Below, piece by piece: positions 9,137 through 17,026 of a stretch of DNA of 64,000 nucleotides; within the stretch, counting starts at the first letter, position 1; each line of letters begins with the position of its first letter. This DNA is from an uncultured Lachnospiraceae bacterium (GTDB lineage Bacteria; Bacillota; Clostridia; Lachnospirales; Lachnospiraceae): positions 62,001 to 126,000 of the forward strand of contig CAJUJL010000002.1 of NCBI GenBank assembly GCA_910586725.1. The letters are read 5' to 3'. The notes below the pieces were generated by a model that did no database searches, was not told the origin of the DNA, and was given only the letters and a program-made list of their open reading frames with translations. The position numbers and the translations under genes are program-made.

Positions 9137-10042
9137 GTGGAAATGTTACGAAAAGAACTGGAAACAGTATTGGAACAAAATCAGATTTTACAAAATGAGC
9201 CCATGGACCGCCATACGACTTTTCGTGTGGGCGGTCCCGCGGACTTGTATCTTTTGCCCACGGAGGAGCAGTTGAAAAATGTCATGAACATTCTTACGGA
9301 CCATCGGATACATATGACGGTAATTGGGAATGGAAGCAATCTGCTGGTAGGAGATAAGGGGATCCGCGGCGCTGTCATTGAAATCGGGAATGCAATGGCT
9401 GAAATTACGGCAGAGGAAGACCTTGTGATTGCAAAAGCAGGGGCGCTCTTATCCCGCACAGCCCAGACGGCTTATCAGCACGGTCTTTCCGGTTTGGAGT
9501 TTGCGGCGGGGATTCCGGGAAGCGTCGGCGGCGCCGTTGTGATGAACGCTGGGGCATATGGCGGCGAGATGAAGGATGTTGTAGAATACGTAAAAGTCCT
9601 TGGCAGAGACGGAGCCGTATTAAAGCTGACGAACGAAGAGATGGAATTTTCTTATCGGAACAGCTGCGCGGCCATCAGGGAATATATTGTATTAGAAGCG
9701 GCACTTCGTCTGAAAAAGTCGGATCCGCAGACCATTTTACAGAGAATGGAAGAATTAAAGGGGCAGCGCCGCATGAAGCAGCCGCTGGAGTACCCCAGCG
9801 CAGGAAGTACGTTTAAACGCCCGGAAGGTTATTATGCCGGAAAATTAATTATGGATGCCGGCCTTTCCGGTTTTTCAGCGGGCAGCGCGCAGGTGTCAGA
9901 AAAACATTGCGGCTTTGTAATTAACCGTGGAGGAGCCGCCGCATCGGATGTATTGTCTGTCATACGCCATGTTCAGGAGGTTGTAAAAGAAAAGTACGGA
10001 GTGGATTTGCAGACGGAAGTGAGGATGCTTGGGGATTTTTAA
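9137..10042 (+). CDS. murB: UDP-N-acetylenolpyruvoylglucosamine reductase
   Basis: 301 residues. MurB reduces UDP-GlcNAc-enolpyruvate to UDP-MurNAc with NADPH and FAD, an early cytoplasmic step in peptidoglycan synthesis. FAD-binding segments are visible (TTFRVGGPADL near 25, GNGSNLLVGDKG near 62, GIPGSVGGAVVMNAGAYGGE near 120) and the catalytic region with SAGSTFKRP near 222. Start GTG 9137 is 3 bases after the previous stop and about 9 bases from GAGG; ATG 9143 is the alternative and would shorten the protein by two residues. murB-rapZ-whiA is a common Clostridial cluster. Confidence 0.95.
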   Translation: MEMLRKELETVLEQNQILQNEPMDRHTTFRVGGPADLYLLPTEEQLKNVMNILTDHRIHMTVIGNGSNLLVGDKGIRGAVIEIGNAMAEITAEEDLVIAKAGALLSRTAQTAYQHGLSGLEFAAGIPGSVGGAVVMNAGAYGGEMKDVVEYVKVLGRDGAVLKLTNEEMEFSYRNSCAAIREYIVLEAALRLKKSDPQTILQRMEELKGQRRMKQPLEYPSAGSTFKRPEGYYAGKLIMDAGLSGFSAGSAQVSEKHCGFVINRGGAAASDVLSVIRHVQEVVKEKYGVDLQTEVRMLGDF

Positions 10043-10077
10043 ACGGATGATAAGCAGTCGGGAGGGGGAATGGCAGT

Positions 10078-10950
10078 TTGAAGTTAGTGATTTTGACCGG
10101 AATGTCAGGAGCCGGAAAAAGCACGGCGCTTAAAATGATGGAGGACATTGGATTTTATTGTGTGGACAATCTTCCGATACCTCTGGTTGAAAAATTTGTG
10201 GAGCTCTCGGAAACGAGCAAAGAAGAACTGCAAAAATTTGCAATCGGAATTGATATTCGAAGCGGCGGTTCCTTTTCAGAGTTTCGTGAAGTGCTGGAGA
10301 GGCTGGACAGAAGCGGCCAGACGCCTGAAATTTTATTTTTAGACGCGGAAGACGCCGTTTTGATCAAACGTTATAAAGAGACGAGGCGCAGCCATCCGCT
10401 GTCCGGCGGAAGGCGTGTGGAATCCGGAATTGTCATGGAACGGGAGAAACTCAAATTTTTGCGCGGGAGAGCGGATTATATTATTGATACCAGCCGCCTG
10501 TTGACAAGAGATCTGAAGGCGGAGCTGGAGAAGATCTTTGTATGGCAGCAGGAATATAAGAATCTGTTTATTACGATTTTATCGTTTGGATTCAAATACG
10601 GCATTCCTTCCGACTCCGATCTGGTATTTGACGTACGTTTTCTGCCAAATCCGTATTATGTAGACGGATTGCGGGCAAAAAGCGGCAATGATAAAGAAGT
10701 TCAGGATTATGTGCTGCAATTTGATGAAGCTCACCTGTTCTTGAACAAACTGATGGATATGGTTAATTTCCTGATTCCCAATTATATTGTGGAGGGAAAA
10801 AGCCAGCTGGTGATCAGCATTGGATGTACGGGAGGCAAGCATCGCTCGGTGACTCTGGCAAATGAGTTATTCAAACGAATTTCCAAAAAGAGCGAATATG
10901 GTCTTCAGATTGAACACAGAGATATAGATAAGGATGCATTGAGGAAATAA
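10078..10950 (+). CDS. rapZ: RapZ/YvcJ-family nucleotide-binding protein
   Basis: 290 residues, TTG start at 10078 nine bases after a strong GGAGGGGG (10061-10068). The nearby ATG at 10070 runs into TGA after three codons and cannot be the start. N-terminal P-loop kinase-like domain with Walker A GMSGAGKS at residues 8-15; C-terminal RapZ domain with GCTGGKHRSV near 257. In E. coli RapZ guides RNase E to the sRNA GlmZ and so tunes amino-sugar synthesis; in Bacillus YvcJ hydrolyses GTP and affects competence. The precise role here is not shown. It sits between murB and whiA. Confidence 0.94.
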   Translation: MKLVILTGMSGAGKSTALKMMEDIGFYCVDNLPIPLVEKFVELSETSKEELQKFAIGIDIRSGGSFSEFREVLERLDRSGQTPEILFLDAEDAVLIKRYKETRRSHPLSGGRRVESGIVMEREKLKFLRGRADYIIDTSRLLTRDLKAELEKIFVWQQEYKNLFITILSFGFKYGIPSDSDLVFDVRFLPNPYYVDGLRAKSGNDKEVQDYVLQFDEAHLFLNKLMDMVNFLIPNYIVEGKSQLVISIGCTGGKHRSVTLANELFKRISKKSEYGLQIEHRDIDKDALRK

Positions 10951-10951
10951 T

Positions 10952-11860
10952 ATGTCTTTTTCGGGTGATGTAAAAAGGGAGCTGGCCACGCAGACAAACG
11001 GAGCCAGGCATTGTCAGCTTGCGGAGCTTTCGGCAATCATCAGTTTTGCCGGAAAGATGCATATCGGGGACGGTGATATGCATCTTAGGATAGAGACCGG
11101 AAATTCTATGCTGAAGGAGAAATACAGGCTGCTTTTATCCATGCTGTTTGCCAGAGAGGAACCGGAAGACGGACTGACGGGAGAAGATGCGCTTAGAATT
11201 CTGGAAAGCATCAAAATGTGGGATGCATTCCGGCAATGTTTTTGCAGCATGGAAACGGTGGACGGCTTGCTGATTCAGCAGAACTGCTGTAAACGGGCGT
11301 TTATAAGAGGTGCGTTTCTGGCGTGCGGTTCGATGAGCAATCCGGGCAAATCCTATCATTTTGAGATTGTCTGCCGAACGGCCAGACAGGCGGAGCAGCT
11401 AAAAAAAATCATTCATAGCTTTGCGATTGACGCAAGAATTGTAGCGCGTAAGAAAAATCAGATCGTCTACGTCAAAGAGGGAGCGCACATCGTAGATTTG
11501 TTAAACATCATGGAAGCGCATGAAGCGCTTATGAATCTGGAAAACGTCAGAATTGTCAAGGAGATGCGCAATTTTGTAAACCGTCAGGTAAACTGTGAGA
11601 CCGCAAATATCAGCAAGACCGTAAACGCTGCGATTCGTCAGACGGAAGATATTGCTTATATCCAACACAAAAAAGGTCTGGAGAGTTTGCCGGATCACTT
11701 AAGGGAAATAGCGGTGTTGCGGCTGGAATATCCGGATATGCCGTTGAAAGAACTGGGAACTCATTTAAATCCTCCCGTAGGGAAGTCGGGCGTAAACCAC
11801 AGACTAAGAAGAATATCCGAAATTGCAGCGGAGATCAAACAGAATGGTAAGGGGAGATAG
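10952..11860 (+). CDS. whiA: DNA-binding protein WhiA
   Basis: 302 residues. WhiA combines a LAGLIDADG-type fold without nuclease residues with a C-terminal helix-turn-helix, and acts in division, chromosome segregation or sporulation depending on the species. N-terminus MSFSGDVKREL is characteristic; RGAFLACGSMSNP (near 114-127) marks the LAGLIDADG-like core; the C-terminal HTH covers about 245-295 (LKELGTHLNPPVGKSGVNHR). ATG at 10952 is one base after the rapZ stop with GAGGAAAT ahead of it. The usual neighbour yvcK is absent. Confidence 0.95.
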   Translation: MSFSGDVKRELATQTNGARHCQLAELSAIISFAGKMHIGDGDMHLRIETGNSMLKEKYRLLLSMLFAREEPEDGLTGEDALRILESIKMWDAFRQCFCSMETVDGLLIQQNCCKRAFIRGAFLACGSMSNPGKSYHFEIVCRTARQAEQLKKIIHSFAIDARIVARKKNQIVYVKEGAHIVDLLNIMEAHEALMNLENVRIVKEMRNFVNRQVNCETANISKTVNAAIRQTEDIAYIQHKKGLESLPDHLREIAVLRLEYPDMPLKELGTHLNPPVGKSGVNHRLRRISEIAAEIKQNGKGR

Positions 11861-11864
11861 GAAA

Positions 11865-12758
11865 ATGAAAAGATTATTATTTATTTTTAATCCACACGCC
11901 GGAAAAGCACAGATTAAAAACAAGCTGCTGCAGATTGTTGATATTATGGTAAAAAACGGATATGAAGTCGTAATTTATCCGACACAGGCAAGAGAAGACG
12001 CTTTTCGTATGGTAAAAGAAAGGGCGGAGGAATTTGATTTGATTGTATGCAGCGGCGGAGACGGAACCTTAGATGAGGCCGTCAGCGGAATGGTGCTTTC
12101 CGGAGCGAAAGTTCCGCTGGGCTATATTCCGGCCGGAAGCACCAATGATTTTGCAAATTCATTAAATATCCCGAAGGATATGGCACAAGCGGCGGAAATA
12201 GCCGTTTCCGGACAAAAATTCTCCTGCGATGTAGGTTTGTTTAACGAAGAGCCGTTTGTCTATGTCGCTGCTTTTGGCATTTTTACGGCGGTTTCCTACA
12301 AGACAAGGCAGGAATGGAAGAATATATTGGGGCATGCCGCGTATATATTAGAAGGCGTGAAAAGTTTGACGGAGATTACGTCTTACCATATGCACGTGGA
12401 GTGTGAAGAGGCGGTTATTGAGGATGAATTTATTTACGGAATGATTACGAATTCGAATTCGGTCGGCGGTTTTAAGAATATGACGGGGAAAAATGTGCTT
12501 TTAGACGACGGCAAGTTTGAAGTGACGCTGATTCGCAAACCGAAGAATATCGTAGAACTGAATGCGATATTAGCTTCCCTGACGAATCTGATTGACGATA
12601 CCGAACTGATTTATTCCTTTAAAAGCGATTGCATCACATTTTCAACCGGGGAAGAGGTTTCCTGGACGCTGGACGGAGAATATGGCGGAACCATTCGGGA
12701 AGTGACGATTCGTAATATGCAGCGGGCATTGGAGATTATGGTAAAGCCGGAAGAATAA
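11865..12758 (+). CDS. Diacylglycerol kinase-family lipid kinase (YegS/BmrU type)
   Basis: 297 residues from ATG 11865 (GGGGAGATAGG just upstream, overlapping the whiA stop); an earlier in-frame start at 11823 would overlap whiA. The DAGK catalytic domain is clear: N-terminal FNPHAGK, then SGGDGTLDEAV near residue 63 and IPAGSTNDFANSL near 89. Family members phosphorylate lipids such as diacylglycerol in membrane turnover, but the substrate cannot be told from sequence; sphingosine kinase-like or YegS-like activity is possible. It ends the hprK-whiA run; only a weak 6-bp inverted repeat (12757-12762/12776-12781) follows, not a convincing terminator. Confidence 0.88.
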   Translation: MKRLLFIFNPHAGKAQIKNKLLQIVDIMVKNGYEVVIYPTQAREDAFRMVKERAEEFDLIVCSGGDGTLDEAVSGMVLSGAKVPLGYIPAGSTNDFANSLNIPKDMAQAAEIAVSGQKFSCDVGLFNEEPFVYVAAFGIFTAVSYKTRQEWKNILGHAAYILEGVKSLTEITSYHMHVECEEAVIEDEFIYGMITNSNSVGGFKNMTGKNVLLDDGKFEVTLIRKPKNIVELNAILASLTNLIDDTELIYSFKSDCITFSTGEEVSWTLDGEYGGTIREVTIRNMQRALEIMVKPEE

Positions 12759-12809
12759 TTACAAAAGATATTCTCGTAATTGGGGCTTTATTTTTAAAAC
12801 AAATTAAGC

Positions 12810-12815
12810 TATACT
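12810..12815 (+). promoter_or_regulatory. Candidate -10 element for fba
   Basis: TATACT 36 bases before the fba start. The expected -35 position (12787-12792) reads TTTATT, a poor match, so only the -10 is supported. A separate promoter would fit the high expression expected of a glycolytic gene. Confidence 0.35.
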
Positions 12816-12850
12816 ATAAGAAATCATTTAAGAAAAGGAGAGATAAAATT

Positions 12851-13714
12851 ATGTTAGTATCAGCAAAAGAAATGCTTGACAAAGCAAAAGCAGGCCATTA
12901 TGCAGTAGGACAGTTTAATATCAACAATCTGGAGTGGACAAAATCCATTTTACTGACGGCTCAGGAATTAAATTCACCTGTTATCCTCGGCGTATCGGAA
13001 GGTGCAGGAAAGTATATGACAGGCTTTAAGACGGTTGCTGCTATGGTAAAAGCAATGATCGAAGAATTAAACATCACGGTTCCGGTTGCGCTTCATCTGG
13101 ATCACGGCTCTTACGAAGGATGTTTAAAATGTGTAGAGGCAGGATTTTCCTCCATTATGTTCGACGGCTCTCACTATCCGATTGATGAGAACGTTGCAAA
13201 GACTACGGAACTCGTGCAGCTGGCGCATGATAAGGGAATTTCCATTGAAGCGGAAGTTGGCTCTATCGGCGGCGAAGAAGACGGCGTAGTAGGAATGGGC
13301 GAATGCGCGGATCCGCAGGAATGCAAATCAATCGCAGATCTTGGCATTGACATGCTTGCGGCAGGAATTGGAAATATTCACGGCAAATATCCGGCAAACT
13401 GGGCAGGACTTAGCTTTGAAACGCTGGATGCGATTCAGCAGCTGACCGGCGATATGCCTCTGGTGCTTCATGGCGGCACCGGAATTCCGGAAGATATGAT
13501 CAAGAAAGCGATCTCCCTTGGCGTAGCTAAGATCAACGTAAATACGGAGTGCCAGTTATCTTTTGCAGATGCTACCCGTAAATATATAGAGGCCGGCAAA
13601 GATCTGGAAGGCAAAGGATTTGATCCTCGTAAATTACTGGCTCCGGGCGCGGAAGCAATCAAGGCAACTGTAAAAGAAAAGATGGAATTATTCGGATCTG
13701 TAAACAAAGCATAA
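12851..13714 (+). CDS. fba: Class II fructose-1,6-bisphosphate aldolase
   Basis: 287 residues. This zinc enzyme splits fructose 1,6-bisphosphate into glyceraldehyde 3-phosphate and dihydroxyacetone phosphate. Metal and substrate segments: LHLDHGS near residue 80 (zinc His and catalytic Asp), EAEVGSIGG near 135, GIGNIHGKYP near 175 (zinc His), and LHGGTGIP near 208 with the phosphate-binding NVNTECQ segment. Length is typical. Start ATG 12851 follows AAAAGGAGAGA. A strong terminator follows at once, so this is probably a single-gene unit. Confidence 0.97.
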   Translation: MLVSAKEMLDKAKAGHYAVGQFNINNLEWTKSILLTAQELNSPVILGVSEGAGKYMTGFKTVAAMVKAMIEELNITVPVALHLDHGSYEGCLKCVEAGFSSIMFDGSHYPIDENVAKTTELVQLAHDKGISIEAEVGSIGGEEDGVVGMGECADPQECKSIADLGIDMLAAGIGNIHGKYPANWAGLSFETLDAIQQLTGDMPLVLHGGTGIPEDMIKKAISLGVAKINVNTECQLSFADATRKYIEAGKDLEGKGFDPRKLLAPGAEAIKATVKEKMELFGSVNKA

Positions 13715-13723
13715 GTAATAGCG

Positions 13724-13754
13724 GGGTATTCCAGTAGCTGGAATACCCTTTTTT
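13724..13754 (+). terminator. Intrinsic terminator of fba
   Basis: Perfect 11-bp stem (13724-13734 with 13738-13748), 3-base loop, followed by six T (13749-13754). Confidence 0.93.
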
Positions 13755-13779
13755 CACGCAGAAAGGATGTATTATCAGT

Positions 13780-15903
13780 ATGGAAAAATGCACAGAATAT
13801 TTCAACGCGGCAGATATTTTTGGAGAAAATGTCTTTAACGATACCGTTATGCAGGAGAGGCTCCCCAAAAAAATATATCAGAAATTAAAACAGACGCTTC
13901 GGGAAGGCAGGGAGCTGGATCTGGCGACAGCAGATGTCATTGCGCATGAAATGAAAGAATGGGCGATTGAAAAAGGCGCAACGCATTACTCGCACTGGTT
14001 TCAGCCTATGACCGGCGTTACGGCGGAAAAGCATGATTCCTTTATAACGGCGCCGATGGATAACGGAAAAGTTTTGATGAGCTTTTCCGGAAAAGAGTTA
14101 ATCAAAGGCGAACCGGACGCATCCTCTTTCCCTTCCGGAGGCCTTCGGGCGACGTTCGAAGCGAGGGGCTATACGGCATGGGACTGCACCTCGCCGGCAT
14201 TTGTAAGGCAGGATGCGGCAGGAGCCACGCTCTGCATTCCGACAGCGTTTTGTTCCTATACGGGGGAGGCGCTCGATCAGAAAACGCCGCTTCTGCGCTC
14301 TATGGAAGCCGTCAGTAAACAGGCGCTGCGGCTGATTCGCCTGTTTGGAAACACAACGTCAAAAAAAGTAACCGCTTCGGTAGGACCGGAGCAGGAATAC
14401 TTTATTGTAGACAGAGAAAAATATTTAAAAAGAAAAGACCTGATTTTTACAGGACGCACGTTGTTTGGAGCAATGCCGCCAAAAGGGCAGGAGATGGACG
14501 ACCATTATTTTGGCGTTATCCGGGAACGGATTGCGGCATATATGAGAGACGTCAATAAAGAGCTTTGGAAATTAGGCGTGTCCGCGAAAACGCAGCACAA
14601 TGAGGTTGCTCCGGCGCAGCATGAGCTGGCTCCGATTTATGCGTCCGCAAATGTGGCGGCAGATCATAACCAGCTCGTTATGGAGACACTGAAGAAGGTG
14701 GCGGGACGTCATGGTTTGCAGTGTTTGCTGCATGAGAAGCCGTTTGCGGGCGTAAACGGATCGGGCAAGCACAACAACTGGTCAATTACGACAGACGACG
14801 GGATCAATCTTTTGGAACCCGGCATAACGCCGCATGAAAACTTCCAGTTCCTTCTGGTGCTGACCTGTATGCTTAAAGCTGTTGACATACATGCAGATTT
14901 GCTTCGGGAATCGGCGGCGGATGTTGGAAATGATCACCGTCTCGGCGCAAATGAGGCGCCTCCGGCCATCATTTCCATCTTTTTGGGAGAGCAGCTGGAG
15001 GATGTGTTGACGCAGCTGGTCAGCACGGGAGAAGCGACGCACAGCATCAGCGGCAGTATGCTGGAAACGGGCGTAAAGACGCTTCCGGATTTTATGAAGG
15101 ATGCTACCGACCGCAACCGTACGTCTCCGTTTGCGTTTACGGGGAATAAATTTGAATTTCGTATGGTAGGTTCCCAGGATTCCATCGCACAGCCCAATAT
15201 TGTTTTGAATACGATTGTTGCGGAAGCGTTTGCGGAGGCGTGCGACGTACTGGAAGCAGCGGATGATTTTGATGTGGCGGTGCATGACCTCATTAAAAAA
15301 TACGCCACGGAACACCAGAGAATCGTATTTAACGGCAACGGATATTCCAATGAATGGGTTGAAGAAGCGAAGCGGCGCGGGCTGCCAAACATAAAATCAA
15401 TGGTAGATGCCATTCCTTCTCTGAATACGGAAAAATCCGTGAAATTATTTGAGAAATTCGGCGTATTTACAAAGGCCGAGCTGGATTCCCGCGTAGAAAT
15501 TGAATATGAGACATATGCGAAAGAGATAAATATTGAAGCAAAAGCCATGATTGATATTGCGGGCAAGCAGATTATTCCGGCGGTAATCCGGTATACAACA
15601 ATACTTGCAAATTCAATTACTTCTGTCCGGGCAGCCTGTGATGCGGATGTCAGCGTGCAGACGGAGCTTTTGGAAGAAGTGTCGGATTTGCTTGTTGATA
15701 CCAGGAATGCTTTATCAAAACTGACAGAGGTTACAGAGCAGGGAGCTGCGATGGAAGAAGGAAGAGACCAGGCCGTATTTTACCGCGACGTGGTTATGTC
15801 GGCAATGGAGGCTTTGCGGGCGCCGGTCGATCAACTGGAAATGCTGGTCGATAAAGACATGTGGCCAATGCCGTCTTATGGTGACCTGATTTTTGAAGTA
15901 TAG
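13780..15903 (+). CDS. glnN: Glutamine synthetase type III
   Basis: 707 residues, the length of GSIII (about 700-730) and far above GSI (about 440-470). It makes glutamine from glutamate, ammonia and ATP. Features: N-terminal SFPSGGLRATFEARGYTAWD (near 111) typical of GSIII, the catalytic core with VGPEQEYFIVD (near 201), HNEVAPAQHELAPIY (near 273), NGSGKHNNWS (near 325), the ATP-binding stretch around 380-410 and a helical C-terminus. The start has GAAAGGA (13761-13767) 12 bases upstream. The fba terminator precedes it by only 25 bases, so its promoter must lie within or before that hairpin, or it depends on read-through; none was identified. Confidence 0.96.
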   Translation: MEKCTEYFNAADIFGENVFNDTVMQERLPKKIYQKLKQTLREGRELDLATADVIAHEMKEWAIEKGATHYSHWFQPMTGVTAEKHDSFITAPMDNGKVLMSFSGKELIKGEPDASSFPSGGLRATFEARGYTAWDCTSPAFVRQDAAGATLCIPTAFCSYTGEALDQKTPLLRSMEAVSKQALRLIRLFGNTTSKKVTASVGPEQEYFIVDREKYLKRKDLIFTGRTLFGAMPPKGQEMDDHYFGVIRERIAAYMRDVNKELWKLGVSAKTQHNEVAPAQHELAPIYASANVAADHNQLVMETLKKVAGRHGLQCLLHEKPFAGVNGSGKHNNWSITTDDGINLLEPGITPHENFQFLLVLTCMLKAVDIHADLLRESAADVGNDHRLGANEAPPAIISIFLGEQLEDVLTQLVSTGEATHSISGSMLETGVKTLPDFMKDATDRNRTSPFAFTGNKFEFRMVGSQDSIAQPNIVLNTIVAEAFAEACDVLEAADDFDVAVHDLIKKYATEHQRIVFNGNGYSNEWVEEAKRRGLPNIKSMVDAIPSLNTEKSVKLFEKFGVFTKAELDSRVEIEYETYAKEINIEAKAMIDIAGKQIIPAVIRYTTILANSITSVRAACDADVSVQTELLEEVSDLLVDTRNALSKLTEVTEQGAAMEEGRDQAVFYRDVVMSAMEALRAPVDQLEMLVDKDMWPMPSYGDLIFEV

Positions 15904-15941
15904 AGTTTTATAACGGAAATTTTCCCCTGAGCAGGGAGGAA

Positions 15942-15964
15942 GCCAGGTGGGTAAGCCACCTGGC
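15942..15964 (+). terminator. Hairpin terminator after glnN
   Basis: Perfect 9-bp GC-rich stem (15942-15950 with 15956-15964), 5-base loop, followed by the weak T-run TGTTTA. Position 38 bases after the glnN stop supports termination; the poor T-run lowers confidence. Confidence 0.7.
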
Positions 15965-15994
15965 TGTTTATGAAAAAGCTTTGTTTCATCCTTT

Positions 15995-16003
15995 TGTTAT
16001 AAT
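15995..16003 (+). promoter_or_regulatory. Extended -10 promoter candidate
   Basis: TGTTATAAT (extended -10, TGnTATAAT) in the gap after glnN. No -35 hexamer is evident, which is acceptable for extended -10 promoters. The predicted start point is near 16010, with no gene for more than 200 bases downstream. Confidence 0.45.
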
Positions 16004-16009
16004 CTAGTA

Positions 16010-16184
16010 TATGTGCCAGAAATGAAAAAAACATGTTCACTTCATGAAGTCTTTTTTAAAGATACATGAATAAAATGTGAACAAATCGGAGTGTGCTTTG
16101 TACAAGGCCGTTTACGGAGTTATGAGAATTGAACATACGATAAAAAGACAGCAGGTCCTGGAACAGACGTTGTTGTCTTTTTTT
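16010..16184 (+). ncRNA. Candidate structured small RNA or leader in the glnN-HTH gap
   Basis: The gene-free stretch 15904-16237 holds, in order, the glnN hairpin, an extended -10 promoter, a long inverted repeat (16034-16046 with 16065-16070 and 16077-16083) that contains a perfect 12-base palindrome (16039-16050), a TTGTACAA palindrome (16098-16105), and a 13-bp hairpin with a T-run at 16142-16184. A transcript of about 175 bases is predicted. A 22-codon reading frame with ATG at 16122 (after CGGAG) ends with TAA at 16188-16190 and overlaps the last hairpin, so a leader-peptide attenuator for the small gene at 16238 is an alternative. It does not match any RNA family known to me. Confidence 0.35.
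16142..16184 (+). terminator. Intrinsic terminator-like hairpin
   Basis: 13-bp A/T-flanked stem (16142-16154 with 16170-16182, two G-U pairs), 15-base loop, T-run 16178-16184. It would end a transcript from the extended -10 at 15995-16003. Confidence 0.6.
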
Positions 16185-16237
16185 GTGTAAAAAGCAGGAG
16201 GAAAGGAGAGAGGGGAGGAAAAGCCCCGGAAAGAAGC

Positions 16238-16483
16238 ATGGATGAGAGGATTAGAAGCCTGTATAACAAGATGATGCGGGAGAAGCGGCGTACGGAAAAA
16301 ATCAGCAGGAAGACGCAGGAAGAAATCGATGTATTGCTGGAAGAATGGAAGAAGGAGAAAAACCAAAGAAAGGAAGAATTTGTGGACAGAATTTTTCTTG
16401 CGGCTTGCGCGGCAGAAGAAAACGGATTTGTCATGGGGTTTAAATATGCGTTTCAGCTGTTTGCAGAATGTATACGGGAATAG
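16238..16483 (+). CDS. Small hypothetical protein with conserved-looking C-terminus
   Basis: 81 residues, very basic and acidic (many Lys, Arg, Glu) and predicted almost wholly helical. The first 50 residues look like a coiled coil; the C-terminal part (about 60-80, EENGFVMGFKYAFQLFAECI) resembles the ending of small DUF6809-like Lachnospiraceae proteins, but I am not sure of this. Start ATG 16238 follows GAAAGAAG. It converges on the HTH gene, with a shared hairpin between. No function can be assigned. It is not frame-shadowed by any larger gene. Confidence 0.55.
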   Translation: MDERIRSLYNKMMREKRRTEKISRKTQEEIDVLLEEWKKEKNQRKEEFVDRIFLAACAAEENGFVMGFKYAFQLFAECIRE

Positions 16484-16548
16484 AAAAGCAGGCTGTAAGG
16501 ATCTGGCAATAATTGAAAACAGTATGGAAAAAGGCAGATAAAACAGAG

Positions 16549-16576
16549 GGATGCGCACAGTAGTTTTGGCGCATCC
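16549..16576. terminator. Hairpin between convergent genes
   Basis: Perfect 8-bp stem (16549-16556 with 16569-16576) with a 12-base loop. It lies between the + strand small ORF and the - strand HTH gene, 4 bases past the HTH stop. T-runs are weak on both sides (ATTTCTATT on +; CTCTGTTTTAT on -), so it is a plausible but weak two-way terminator. Confidence 0.5.
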
Positions 16577-16580
16577 ATTT

Positions 16581-16802
16581 CTATTCACAGTAATCATTCG
16601 GACTGGAGGTCTTTTCAAACAGATCTCCGATCGGGCAGTCCAGAATATTGCTCAGCCTGTCCAGATTTTCAAAACGGATAGAATGTGTTTGGTTGGTCAC
16701 CATTCGGTTGAAATTCTGGTAGCTTAAATCCATTTGTTTGAAAAGCCAGTATTTGGTGCGGTTTTTCTCTTTCAGTATTTCCAGTATGCGCAAACGTACC
16801 AT
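16581..16802 (-). CDS. Small XRE/Cro-type helix-turn-helix regulator
   Basis: 73 residues on the - strand, consisting almost entirely of one HTH domain: LRILEILKEKNRTKYWLFKQ (helices 1-2), SYQNFNRMVTN (recognition helix), then IRFENLDRLSNILDCPIGDLFE, the helix 4-5 ending typical of Cro/C1-type repressors of the YozG/HTH_26 kind. GGGAGG lies just before the ATG (16800-16802). It is the only convincing - strand gene in the window and is divergent from the SPFH/zinc-ribbon unit, with 224 bases of palindrome-rich DNA between. Control of that unit or of itself is a reasonable inference but not shown. Confidence 0.8.
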   Translation of the reverse strand: MVRLRILEILKEKNRTKYWLFKQMDLSYQNFNRMVTNQTHSIRFENLDRLSNILDCPIGDLFEKTSSPNDYCE

Positions 16803-16859
16803 GCTATACCTCCCTGTTCCAGCACCGGAAAAAAATGTGCAGGGCTGGATTTTCTGGTA

Positions 16860-16865
16860 ATTATA
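16860..16865 (-). promoter_or_regulatory. Candidate -10 element for the HTH gene
   Basis: TATAAT on the - strand, 57 bases before the HTH start codon. The expected -35 position on the - strand reads TTATTC, a poor match. It would place the two divergent promoters about 40 bases apart. Confidence 0.35.
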
Positions 16866-16880
16866 CTGGAAAATTTATGC

Positions 16881-16909
16881 TTGAATAAATGATGCAAACA
16901 ATATATAAT
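16881..16909 (+). promoter_or_regulatory. Sigma-A-type promoter of the SPFH/zinc-ribbon unit
   Basis: TTGAAT (16881-16886), 17-bp spacer, perfect TATAAT (16904-16909). It is 118 bases before the SPFH gene and directly followed by inverted repeats. Confidence 0.7.
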
Positions 16910-16978
16910 GTATACATTAGATATACGCTTTTTACAAACAATATTGTAAAAGGCACAGCTATATCCGTATCCGGATAC
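16910..16978. promoter_or_regulatory. Cluster of inverted repeats, possible operators
   Basis: Three dyads lie between the promoter and the SPFH gene: GTATA/TATAC (16910-16914 and 16922-16926); TTTTACAA/TTGTAAAA with a 6-base spacer (16930-16937 and 16944-16951); and the perfect 12-base palindrome GTATCCGGATAC (16967-16978). All fall at or downstream of the expected start point (about 16916), where a bound repressor would block transcription. The nearby divergent HTH protein is one candidate ligand. Confidence 0.5.
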
Positions 16979-17026
16979 AGTATGTTATCCGTCAGATAAA
17001 TGTATGGAAAGTGAGGAACAGTTTGT

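Noticed and set aside
14934..15566. - strand ORF of 210 codons opposite glnN
   Set aside because: Antisense shadow of a well-conserved glutamine synthetase; no start signals or recognisable domain.
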